From: Diabrotica undecimpunctata
Taxonomy: Eukaryota > Arthropoda > Insecta > Coleoptera > Chrysomelidae
NCBI RefSeq assembly: GCF_040954645.1
Contig: NC_092804.1
Span: forward strand, 150,731,108 to 150,795,107
Direction of reading: 5' to 3'
DNA: 64,000 nt
Shown: positions 19,240-28,766 of the stretch, piece after piece
How positions within the stretch are numbered: position 1 is the stretch's first letter
How the letters are laid out: each line of letters begins with the position of its first letter
Made by a program: the position numbers and the translations under genes
Notes under the pieces: generated by a model
The model's database searches: none
Seen by the model: the letters and a program-made list of their open reading frames with translations, nothing else
What the model was told of the DNA's origin: nothing

Positions 19240-20056
19240 GTGTTAACTTAAGAAGTGGTCAAAGTCAAATATATAGATGTATTTTGTAGTGAGCATTGTT
19301 GGGTTTGATTAATTGATAAATTTGGGATTGCTGCTGTTGATAATGTAATTTGAGAAGACATAGTAAGTGTAAAGGGAGTGGTATTTGATATTGTGAGAGT
19401 ATTTTGTTGAGTATGATTTATTGATGAATTTTGTCTCATTTCTGTTTGCAATTGCACTATCATTGTGAGGATAATTAAAAGGTGAAAGATTTGGATAATT
19501 AGCTGCCTGGTGTACAGTTAATTTGCATTTGAAACATGTTTTTTTTGGGCTATAAATATGCGGTATGATGTTTGTTCCAATTCGATGATAAAAGATTCAC
19601 GTAGTACAAAGTTGTCTGGGAAAGGTGAAACGAAAATTTGTCTTCGGAAGCTTAGAATATGCCTGAAGGCAGGATTGGTTACTCTTATCCGTAGGTATTA
19701 TATGTCTAAGAGTCCATTATTAAGTTAGGAGGTATGCTTGGACATGCATTGGACATAATTAAGCGGACTGATAGAGTTATTAATCTTCTCTATTAATTTA
19801 ATTAAGCTATTAATTTATTTACTAGGTTTTTAGATGATAGATATATGCATATTCTACCGTTTGATATACGGGATGCGAAAATTATATTTTTTGGTTCTAC
19901 ATGCTGACTCAATCCTTCAAGATAGTCATTAATTATACAATTCTCTAGAGTGTTAAATAGAATGGCTTGATCTCTGTTTGGGATTAATATACTACGTGAT
20001 AGACTAACTGTTTTTGAGTATAATGCATTTTGTGGTAGCTGACTGGAAGATGACAT
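19240..20056 (-). pseudogene. I-type LINE ORF1 (gag-like) remnant
   Basis: The N-terminal frame (20056-19802) begins MSSSSQLPQNALYSKTVS and contains NIIFASRISNGRICIYLSSK, matching the ASRIS..RICIYLSS signature of I-like ORF1 proteins. A shifted frame (about 19690-19560) reads NPAFRHILSFRRQIFVSPFP and ELEQTSYRIF, the next conserved ORF1 block. The Cys-rich zinc knuckles expected after it are not visible. A Thr/Ser/Gln-rich frame follows (19463-19248). Downstream, at about 19000, the sequence jumps to the ORF2 RNase H end, so several kb of ORF2 are deleted. Confidence 0.7.
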
Positions 20057-20094
20057 CTCTTAAATGGATTTAAAATCCGACTAAAACCGATGCT

Positions 20095-20124
20095 TTTCCA
20101 TGAACTGATACCAGTTCATGGAAA
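20095..20124. repeat. Perfect hairpin, 13-bp stem
   Basis: TTTCCATGAACTG, loop ATAC, CAGTTCATGGAAA. It lies 39 bp upstream of the ORF1 start of the minus-strand I-type LINE, that is, in its presumed 5' UTR. Confidence 0.8.
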
Positions 20125-21354
20125 TTGGATAATACTTATAACTGATTGCAGTGATGTACTTAAATATCTAAATCCAAATAGATGAAAAAAGTATATTTTA
20201 TCTACTCACGATTCCAATATTCAGTATACAAATCACTTTCACTTAGTTTTTTACTTCTCGATTCAACGTTGTAACTTCCAAATGTGCATTCGCGCAGGAC
20301 ACAATACCAACTTGGGAATTTGAAGTATTTAGAAACCTAATAATCTATTAAAGATTACAGTTAATTATGTATTTATTTTTAAATTATAATTAGAATGATT
20401 GGGATTATTTAAGTGACGAAACGTTGCAGTCTGTTAATATCAATCACTAGGATGTATTTTGTCGTTAAGTTTATGCCTTAGGTTAATAAATATTTAATAC
20501 TGTAAAAGTATAGCACCAATGCTACCTTTTTTTATATGCGGAGTTCACAATCTGTAAGACTTTGGTCCACTAGGACCCCGGTCCGTCGTTTTTGTAATAT
20601 TTTGAGGTCTATTCTGTGAAAAAAATCCACTATTTTCATTTTAAAATTTTTTGCTTATGCATCTCTACATATATTACTGTGCTAGTAATAAACGTTTATT
20701 TTCATTATTTGTTTGCACACGAGAAATTTAATGAATTTTGACACAAAGACTACTATCCCTATATGTTAAACTACAAAGAAAAATTTTACATATTCTGCCG
20801 TTAAAAATGTTCTGTTAATCGTCGGAAAAATAAAAATAATATGAAAACAAAATCCGTTAAAGCCGCATTTTCTTTATCTCGGCAGCCAGCCAAATTTTGT
20901 TCCAGATGTTAAGTATTAAATGAACACAAGGGAGAAAATATCTGAGCATGGAAAAAGTATTTCAGCTGTTTTTCTTGTTTTCATAGAACTTTTTATCGTA
21001 GATTATACAAAATGAATGTGTGCCGTACAAAATTTAATACTTTGTAATTAAATCAATTTTTAAGAAGTAGATTAACTTTAAAAAATTAGTGTAAATTTCT
21101 AAATATTTATTGGTTAAAAGCTTGATATATAGCGAGATAGACGAACTCCAAAGACGAATGTCGAATGTTAACGAAATATAAGTTCTGAATAATATCACTT
21201 TTTTATTGGTCTACTAATATTATTCTTAGTACTACTAATTTTAAGTTTAAATTAAGGTCACTGAATATAACCGTCGAAAGATTTAAATATCGAGAGGTAG
21301 AAATTTACAGCTATAACAATAGAACCAGACAAATAAGTAAAAGATTAAACACAG
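20125..21354. other. No gene seen
   Basis: AT-rich. It probably includes the 5' UTR of the I-type LINE near 20125-20340. No other feature can be supported. Confidence 0.45.
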
Positions 21355-21766
21355 GTAACATACCCAAACGCCAAATACTGCAACAAATATCGCATGATAA
21401 GTATAATCATCCAAATATTAAAACTGTCTCTAAAAATCATACACCACAAGCTCGAAGAAGATATCGGAGACACCCAATTTGGATTATGGAAAGTTCTGAG
21501 AATAAGTATAGCTTTGTTTGCATACATTAGGTTGACACAAAGATGCCTAGAGATAAACCAAGATACTTTTGTAGGTTTTAGTAGTTACAAAAAAACATTC
21601 GACAAAGTGGGACATGAACAACTTACAGAAGTTCTTAAATACAAAAACATATATGTCAAAGACATTCAAATAATCACCAACCTTCAACATGACATAAACG
21701 ATCAATACAAGAAATAGACATAAAAATAAGGATCAAGTAAGGTTTTATTCTATTACAGAACTCTCC
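21355..21766 (+). pseudogene. LINE-a copy 3, RT fragment
   Basis: The main frame (21394-21717) reads ILKLSLKIIHHKLEEDIGDT, QFGLWKVL, RLTQRCLEINQDTFVGFSSY and KKTFDKVGHEQL, collinear with LINE-a RT (LKIFLKIIH..., FGFRKGLGTREAL, SQRCLDINQ, FIDYEKAFDKV). The catalytic Asp of motif A (FID) has become Ser (FSS). Upstream, a shifted frame carries a decayed IPK...YR stretch. The copy stops at a TTAA (21767-21770), where a piggyBac end begins. Confidence 0.75.
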
Positions 21767-22190
21767 TTAACCCTAGAACACTTACCTTAATTTACACTCC
21801 CCTAGACACTAACCATTCGTAATATTTACGATTTCTTTTTTCAATTCCAAAAAAGTAAAAAAAATTAAGATGAAATTTTAATTAATTTTTAAATGAACAA
21901 AGGAACATTTTATGCCTAAAATATGCAAAAAAAAATTCAAAATTTATTTATCTACGTCACAGGTAACGCAACAACGAGCACGGTGTTCTGTGCGAAATAC
22001 TCGTTTGCAGTGATTGCAATGAAGTGACGTCATTCTTCTTTTTTTTGGAGGGATGTAGCATGTAGTAAGTTTGTTGTAAGGTTGATTGAGGTCAGCAACT
22101 TCCAAAGCAATTTGAATTAAATCGCTAATCAGAAGCTTCACCGAGCGTTGCAAAGTCGGTATCGCAAAACACTTTTCAAGCCATAATCTT
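21767..22190 (-). pseudogene. piggyBac-like element, 3' end fragment
   Basis: TTAA at 21767-21770 is followed by CCCTAGAACACTTACC, matching the piggyBac pattern of a TTAA target next to a CCCTAGAA-type terminus. Inside, the minus-strand frame (22153-21944) ends in CNHCKRVFRTEHRARCCVTC, a C-x2-C...H...C-x2-C ribbon like the C-terminus of piggyBac transposases, 170 bp from the end. The frame upstream of 22153 continues as LIRLWLEKCFAIPTLQRS. The rest of the transposase is gone, and LINE-b sequence starts at about 22265. Confidence 0.6.
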
Positions 22191-22264
22191 ATGAGTTTTT
22201 GATGTAGATTTCACATAAAAGCCTTTCTCTTAATCGGTTCCTGATTATTTCTGGATAAATTAGG

Positions 22265-23340
22265 ATTATATATAATCCATTTGACATTTGTGGACATGAG
22301 AAACGCATATGACTCTGTACCAAGGTCAGAAGGTGCCTATGGGAGGCAATGTACAAACAAGAAATACAGACGGAACTCATAGAAGCTACAAAAGCTCTGT
22401 ATAAAGAAAATAAAGTGTCCATTAAAATGGGAACAAGAACCATAGGAGACTTCATCACAACAAAAGGGCTTCTGCAGAGTTGTTCCACATCTCCAAACCT
22501 ATTCAAAATATACTTAGAGAAAGCCTTGACTACATGGAAAAGAAAATGCGAAGGCATGGGAGTACCGGTACGGAACGAATACCTATATACGTTAAGCTTT
22601 GCAGACTACCAAGTAGTGATTGCACAAGACCAAGACGACCTCAGCTACATGATGAAGAAACTAGAAAAAGAATATACCAAGGCTGGCCTAGATATTAACC
22701 TCGCGAAAACAGAGTACCTATCTACAATTGAAGAAGACATAGAAGATCTACAGATTGATGACGTAACATCAAAGGAAAGGATAAATTCAAATACTTGGGG
22801 TTTATAATCACGAAAAAGGCAACAACAGAAGAAGAAATTACACAAAGATTAGGACAAACAAGAACAGCAATCCGACAACTTAACTCAGTATGGTGGGATA
22901 GACACCTAAATATGAAGACAAAAACACAGATTTATAAAACATTAGTGCGAAGTATTATGACATATAGGGCTGAAAATTGGATCATTAACCAGAAAAATAG
23001 CAGTAAGATAGTAGCAACAGAGATGGAATGCCTGCGAAGATGCTGCAGAGTAACAAGAATGGATAGGAGAAGTAATGACGAAATAAAGCAAAGAAAATCA
23101 ATAGAAACAGACAGACTAACATATAGAATAAAAAGACTAAAATGGTATGGACATGTAAGAAGAACTAGCGACAGCAGATGGATAAAGAGAATAACCGAAT
23201 GGAGCCCCATAGGAAGGGGGGAAAGAGGACGACCCCGAAAATCCTGGAGGAACGAAGTAGACGACGCCATGAGTAAGGGAGGCCTAAACGATGAAGAATG
23301 GGACAACAAAGAGAGATGGAAACGGTTGAAATGCAGTAAT
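22265..23340 (+). pseudogene. LINE-b copy 2, RT fragment
   Basis: Begins with HLTFVDMRNAYDSVPRS (motif A) at about 22275-22330. A frame follows (22349-22807) with TTKGLLQSCSTSPNLF and SFADYQVV, where the second catalytic Asp of FADD is Tyr. A shifted frame (22795-23358) carries RQLNSVWWD, YGHVRR, SPIGRGERGRPRKSW and NDEEWDNKERWKR. It is collinear with the 5471-7116 copy but more diverged. Similarity ends at about 23330, just before the expected 3' UTR. Confidence 0.85.
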
Positions 23341-23344
23341 GTAC

Positions 23345-24367
23345 GCAATCTTATCTAATGACCTTAAGTCGAATTAAGATTTTATTGATGAATACGATTT
23401 TATTTTTAATACTACGTCTATTAGACAATGTTTTAATTTTCGTTGTCATTACTGACTCTAAAACTCTAATGCAAAGCCTTAACCTCCCCATGTATTTTCC
23501 CTATTTACTCCTACCCATTGACATCCACTTAATCCTTAACTGAGAGTTATAGCCCACCTCTTCGTCTTTTTTGTCTATGCGACACGAAGTTTCGTCTATC
23601 CGTATTACTTTGTTGGACCGTACTAAATATCTTGACATTTAAGTCTGTAGTTAAGTCCCAATCATCTACATGCACAATTTTTTAAAACAATTTAGAGATT
23701 GATGGATTTTAATTTTGTACCAGGAAGTAAACATATTTAAGGCAATTATTAAGAATATTATCAAATGTATATATTTATTATCTATTAATGTCTCCTTGTT
23801 TTGAATTTCCATTATCTATTCGTCCACTAAATTTACTGCGTGAAATGTAGGCCGTGAGTTTGACACAAGAATCATTAAATGTATAAGAAAATATTCCTTA
23901 ACCCCCGTATTCGAAAAGGATATTAACCTTCATTTTGTGTTTACGATATAAGCATATGAATGATGTGTTACATAAATGACAGAGTATTCCATAACATCGT
24001 TAGTTTTAATCAAAAACAACGACTGACTCTTTCTACAAATAAATCTGGATTAATATTTCAGTAAACAATACCTAAATATAACTGAATTCCATTTGATTGT
24101 ATTTGTTTTACTAAGAACTTTTGGCATTCTTCCTATCGATCTTATTAAAGTTTGAATTATGCAAGATTGTTATTTACAAAAACTATATAAATGAGATTGA
24201 TTCGTGGTGGATTGTATCTTCATATATTATTTAAAGAAAACATGCCTTAAACGTTTTTCTTTATGCATAAATAAATATATTGTAAGAAAAAATCGACAAC
24301 TTTGTACTAACATAATGGTAGAACTTACTAATTACCACAAATACGAAACAAATTCAATGTTAAAATG
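23345..24367. other. No gene seen
   Basis: AT-rich with chance frames only. Confidence 0.45.
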
Positions 24368-24399
24368 TTAATATTATTATATTTAATATTATTATTATC
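24368..24399. repeat. (ATT)n-like tract at R4/Dong 3' side
   Basis: TTAATATTATTATATTTAAT followed by ATTATTATTAT. It abuts the 3' end of the minus-strand R4/Dong element. Confidence 0.7.
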
Positions 24400-27300
24400 C
24401 AGATTTAGCCATACGGCTCACACTCCCTCTAAGGGGAAAATTCACTCATCCCAGATACCTACGGTATCAAAAGGATTGAGCTCTGGTGGGACTCTTTCCA
24501 TGTTATCGAGTCCTAGGTGACTTGGTATGTCGGTGTATCTCCCAAAAATTTTCGTACGCATCTGGACGTCGAAAGTAACACAGCTTTCTGCATAATCTTA
24601 TATAGATGTTCATTTAGACCCAGCTTTTTTATGTTTTCTAGGAGGCTCTTCGGGATGACTCCAGTGGTAGAAAGAATAATAGGTATCGTCTGGGTACTTT
24701 CCATTCTCCATTGTCTCCTGATTTGTATTTCTAGATCTCTGTACTTGGCGATCTTTTCGTTGTATTTAACACGTAAATTATTGGTGTTGGGTATCGCCAC
24801 ATCAATAAGTGTTGTTTGCTTAGTAATTTTATTAACTAGTATGAGATCGGGTCTATTATGGGCCACTGGTTGGTCTGTAAGCACAGTGCGGTCCCAGTAT
24901 AGCTTGTAGTTGTCATTTTCAAGCATTCTATCAGGGACGTATTGATAATAAGGAAGATGGTCGGTTTGGAGAAGTCCCAGTTTGTCAGCTAGTTCTTGGT
25001 GGATAATCTTTCCTACTGAGTCATGACGGTCTTTATAATCAGTACCGACAAATGCCTGGCAGCCACCGGTAAGATGTTGGATAGTTTCTTGGGCTTGGCA
25101 TCCATATCGGCATTTGTCATTTTGTACTTGAGGATCTTTAACAATATATTTCAGGTAATTTTTAGTTGGAATAACCTGATCCTGAATGGCAAGTAGGAAA
25201 CCTTCAGTCTCGGGAAACATCTTTCTTGATGTCAACCAATAGTTCGACGCTGTATTGTCGACATATTCTTGGCTGATCTCATTAAGATGTCGCCCATGCA
25301 GAGGTTTACTCATCCAGGCGCGCATTTTGTCTTGCTTAGTCAGGTGGTTTATGCGCATTTCTTGTTCCCTCAGTTTAAGCGGCGTCGTATCATCTACTGC
25401 GCAAATTGCTCGATGTAAAGTAGATGTCTCAGCCTGTACCTGAAAATAAGTTCTTAAATTAGCAATTTGTTTATCCAATTGCTCACCTATATCCATAAGT
25501 CCTCTTCCCCCTTGATACCGCGGTAATGTTGTTCTCTCTACTGCACTACGTGGATGATGTTTTTGCGCCTTTGTGAGAAGTGTTCTTACTTTCCGCTGAA
25601 GACCCTCCATATCCGTTTTTGACCACTTTATAATACCAAATGAGTAGCTCAGCGCGGGACAGGCGTACGTATTTAATGCCTTAAACAAATTTTTACTGTT
25701 AAGATATGACCGATTTAGTTGTCTTACTCTTCGCACGAACTCCGAAGTTAGTTCGGTTTTCATTTGGTTATGGTCAATTTTCCGCGCTTGTTTTACTCCG
25801 AGATATTTGTACATATCATTTTCACCCATTGCCTCGATGTTTTGGCCATCTTGCATATCGAAACCTCCGGGCTGAACCTTTCCTCTGACTATGTTTAGTA
25901 TACGGCACTTGTCTAGTCCAAAATTCATACTGATATCATTTGAGAAATTTTCTACAGTTTTTAGCATCTCATCTAGGTGGTTTCGAGTGGAAGCCATTAA
26001 TTTTAAATCATCCATATACAACAGATGATTAAGCTTCGCTACAACAGTGTTGTTATTTTTGATGCTAAAACCTGAGTCAGTAGAGTTCAGCAGCTGAGAT
26101 AGTGGGTTCATTGCTAGGCAAAACCAAAGTGGACTCAACGAGTCCCCCTGGAAAAGCCCCCGGTTAATAGGGATATCTTCAGTTTCGATATTAATTTCAC
26201 CCGGTATTTGAAGGTGAATTTTAGTCTTCCACTCTGCCATTATATGCTTCAAAAAGGTCACGAGATTATCATCGACTTTATATATTTTCAATATATCTAT
26301 AAGCCATTCATGCGGCACTGAATCAAAAGCCTTCTTGTAGTCAATGAAGGCAGTAAAAAGGTTTCTTTTTTTGTTGTATGCCTGGTTAGAAATGACTGAG
26401 TCGATAATAAGTTGTTCCTTGCAGCCCATGGACCCCTTAGCGCATCCTTTCTGTTGAGGCTCTATGATATTGTTCAGAGCACAATGTTGGTAGATACGCC
26501 GGGCCACACAGGATGTGACCAATTTGTACAAAGTTGGAAGACAAGTAATTGGGCGGTACTTTGCTGGATCTTGGGTGTTACTTTGATCCTTCGGTATTAG
26601 ATAAGTGGTTCCCTGAGTAAGAAATGATGGTATTTCCTGTGAATTAGAAATAATATTATTAATAAATGCTGTTAAAAGCTCATGAACACTCCAAAACTTC
26701 TTTAGCCAGAAGTTTTGAACTCCGTCTGGTCCAGGAGATTTCCAGTTATGAAGCTCTTTGATAATGTTCGAGACTTCTTCAGTGGTGAAAGGTTCATAAG
26801 GAATATTACTGTAGTGTTGACAGTTGTTCGTCGTTTGTTCAATCCATCCAGCATTGTTGTTATGAGTAGCTGGCGTCGAAAGTTGGTTTCCCCAAAACTC
26901 ATGAATTTCTTCTTGGCTTGGGTAGGATTTATTTACATTTTCTACGGTGGAATTAAGTTTTCTATAGAAAGCTTTCTCTGCATTCTCAAAAAGTATATTG
27001 TCGCATTTACGGTTGTTACTAACTTTGTATCTCCTTAGGCGACCTGAATAAATGGAGAGTTTTTGTTTTAATGTGTCCAGGCAGTGTTGAGCTGTGTTGT
27101 TCTCTGGATCATGTTGTGAGTGTCTTGGAGTATTCAGAATTATTTCTTCAGTTCTTTTAATTACTTTTCGACTTCTTACTCCTCGGATGTATTCTGTAAT
27201 TTGTCCAATATCCCTGCGCAATAATTCAATTTTACTCAGCAGTCTTTTTTCCCAGGGTGCAATTCTGTTTTCAGTCCTTCCGATATTAGTTCCCCGCCGT

Positions 27301-27741
27301 GTTCTGATCTTAATGCCCATAACATTAGCAATTGCTGTTGCTGCACAATAAATCAGCATATGCAAATATTCTAATGTATGGGCTTCCACGATATAATTGG
27401 GTAGGACTTCAGTGTTCATAATTTGTAACAGCGCACCTAGTTTCTTACAAGAGTTTATTTTTGGTAGCGGTGGTCTGCTAAGTGGGTTTGTACCATTAAA
27501 CTCTTGTACGGCACGTGCCATTTCTCTTACCAGGCTATCGTGCAACTCGTTGTTGTCCTGCTGCGTGTTAACAGGTTGAGTTTCTTGTATGATGGGCTCA
27601 GGAATTTGCTCATTTGGGATTTGATTATGGGCTTGATCCACAACTAGCTCTTGGTTATGAATCTCCCGTTCGACTTCGCTTCTGATAGTATCGCGTCTAG
27701 CCTCTGGGATAAGATTATTAGATTAATTAGATTAGATATAA
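24400..27741 (-). mobile_element. R4/Dong-type LINE in (TAA)n
   Basis: A ~3.3-kb unit on the minus strand consisting of one long ORF (24513-27641), a ~115-bp 3' UTR and a short 5' leader. It lies between two TAA/ATT tracts (27742-27788 upstream, 24368-24399 downstream). R2-group elements of the R4/Dong clade carry a single ORF with a restriction-like endonuclease, and Dong was described inserting into TAA repeats. Structure and location therefore agree. The absence of stops over 1042 codons, against a background of wrecked elements, marks this as the youngest autonomous-type element here. Confidence 0.85.
24513..27641 (-). CDS. R4/Dong-type RT plus restriction-like endonuclease
   Basis: An open frame of 1042 codons. 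Order: N-terminal region without a clear zinc finger; WKSPGPDGVQNFWLKKFW at the RT start; FIDYKKAFDSVPHEW (motif A, about residue 435); NRGLFQGDSLSPLWF; LLYMDD (about 540, catalytic); KYLGV; a CCHC motif CRYGCQ...H-x4-C (C-x3-C-x7-H-x4-C, about 842-860); and RPDLILVNKITKQTTLIDVA, the PD-x14-D core of a type IIS-like endonuclease (about 928-943), then YRDLEIQIRRQW. The listed start is GTG. The frame is open a further ~27 codons upstream to a TAA near 27722 with no ATG, so the true N-terminus is uncertain and may be truncated. Role: nicks the target and reverse transcribes its own RNA there. All catalytic residues I can identify are present. Confidence 0.88.
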   Translation of the reverse strand: MDQAHNQIPNEQIPEPIIQETQPVNTQQDNNELHDSLVREMARAVQEFNGTNPLSRPPLPKINSCKKLGALLQIMNTEVLPNYIVEAHTLEYLHMLIYCAATAIANVMGIKIRTRRGTNIGRTENRIAPWEKRLLSKIELLRRDIGQITEYIRGVRSRKVIKRTEEIILNTPRHSQHDPENNTAQHCLDTLKQKLSIYSGRLRRYKVSNNRKCDNILFENAEKAFYRKLNSTVENVNKSYPSQEEIHEFWGNQLSTPATHNNNAGWIEQTTNNCQHYSNIPYEPFTTEEVSNIIKELHNWKSPGPDGVQNFWLKKFWSVHELLTAFINNIISNSQEIPSFLTQGTTYLIPKDQSNTQDPAKYRPITCLPTLYKLVTSCVARRIYQHCALNNIIEPQQKGCAKGSMGCKEQLIIDSVISNQAYNKKRNLFTAFIDYKKAFDSVPHEWLIDILKIYKVDDNLVTFLKHIMAEWKTKIHLQIPGEINIETEDIPINRGLFQGDSLSPLWFCLAMNPLSQLLNSTDSGFSIKNNNTVVAKLNHLLYMDDLKLMASTRNHLDEMLKTVENFSNDISMNFGLDKCRILNIVRGKVQPGGFDMQDGQNIEAMGENDMYKYLGVKQARKIDHNQMKTELTSEFVRRVRQLNRSYLNSKNLFKALNTYACPALSYSFGIIKWSKTDMEGLQRKVRTLLTKAQKHHPRSAVERTTLPRYQGGRGLMDIGEQLDKQIANLRTYFQVQAETSTLHRAICAVDDTTPLKLREQEMRINHLTKQDKMRAWMSKPLHGRHLNEISQEYVDNTASNYWLTSRKMFPETEGFLLAIQDQVIPTKNYLKYIVKDPQVQNDKCRYGCQAQETIQHLTGGCQAFVGTDYKDRHDSVGKIIHQELADKLGLLQTDHLPYYQYVPDRMLENDNYKLYWDRTVLTDQPVAHNRPDLILVNKITKQTTLIDVAIPNTNNLRVKYNEKIAKYRDLEIQIRRQWRMESTQTIPIILSTTGVIPKSLLENIKKLGLNEHLYKIMQKAVLLSTSRCVRKFLGDTPTYQVT

Positions 27742-27742
27742 G

Positions 27743-27778
<36 letters not shown>

Positions 27779-27788
27779 ATTATTATTA
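27742..27788. repeat. (ATT)n microsatellite at R4/Dong 5' side
   Basis: About fourteen ATT units with one AAT break. On the element's strand it is (TAA)n, the presumed target. Confidence 0.85.
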
Positions 27789-27914
27789 CGGCTAAAGCTA
27801 AAGCTCAATAGATTCCATTTTAACTCACAGTTTTTTGTCTAGAGGACGTAATGACCTAATTTATTATATAGGTAATATACGGCTATTTTTTGTGTACTTT
27901 AGAAAGGAACTACA

Positions 27915-28240
27915 ACGTTTTTCTTCTTCTAGTAGTGCCTATCCGTTTCGGATGTTCCATCCAACCATCATGGCAATCTGTATTTTGCAAACTGCTGCCC
28001 TGAAAAGATTTGTGGTTGTTGTGTTGAACCACGTACGTACATTTTTTAACCAGGAAATCATTAGCCTTCCTATTCCGCGTTTTCCTTTTACTTTTTCTTG
28101 TAGAAATAACTGCAGCAACCTATATCTTTTGCTATTCCTCATGATGTGACCGAGGTATTCGATTTTGACTGTTTTTATTGTGGTTAACAGCTCATTTCTT
28201 TTTTGAATTCTTAATAAAACTGGTTAGTCCTGGTTAAAAC
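27915..28240 (-). pseudogene. LINE-a copy 4, 3' end fragment
   Basis: The minus-strand frame reads LLRIQKRNELLTTIKTVKIE, YLGHIMRNSKRYRLLQLF, KVKGKRGIGRLMISWLKNVR and NLFRAAVCKIQIAMM, the LINE-a C-terminus. It ends with a stop at about 27939 and GGCACTACTAGAAGAAG (complement of 27920-27936), the family tail. About 100 codons are kept, uninterrupted except for the 5' truncation. Confidence 0.8.
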
Positions 28241-28764
28241 TATAAAGTTATAGGGGTTTTATTATTTTATATAGTCAATGGACCTCCAGGCATGTCAAAA
28301 CCGCGGAGTGCTACCATTTAAAGGGGTGCTTTTTAAAAAAGGGATGAATTAGTCCCTATGCCCTAGGGTGCATTAACGAGAATTATGTGCAATTTTGGTA
28401 TATATAAATTAACAAAAAAATTGTTAAAAATTAAATTTCTTATCGAAATGTCAACTTATAAAGTAAAATATATTTTTTTTTGATAAAAATTTATTTAAAA
28501 AATGAAGCAGAAAATACACGAAAACACGCGATTTTATTTTGCCCCATAACTTTTTTCAACAGTAGTATTAGTAAAGGAGATACTGCTTCACAGAAAAAAA
28601 CTACTACCTTTCCTCTTTATAACGACCTTTGGTAGAAGCCTTTAGGATTTATGGTATCCGAGAAACGATTTTTCAAAGTTCGCCACTCACACCATTTTTG
28701 GGCCGATTTTTTGCAAATACTGGTGTATAACTTTTTTTTAAGCAGTTTTAGGAATATACAGTGG
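28241..28764. other. Repeat-like non-coding stretch
   Basis: No coding frame. The style (for example TATCCGAGAAACGATTTTTC near 28652) resembles repetitive non-coding DNA, but I cannot assign it. Confidence 0.35.
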
Positions 28765-28766
28765 TA

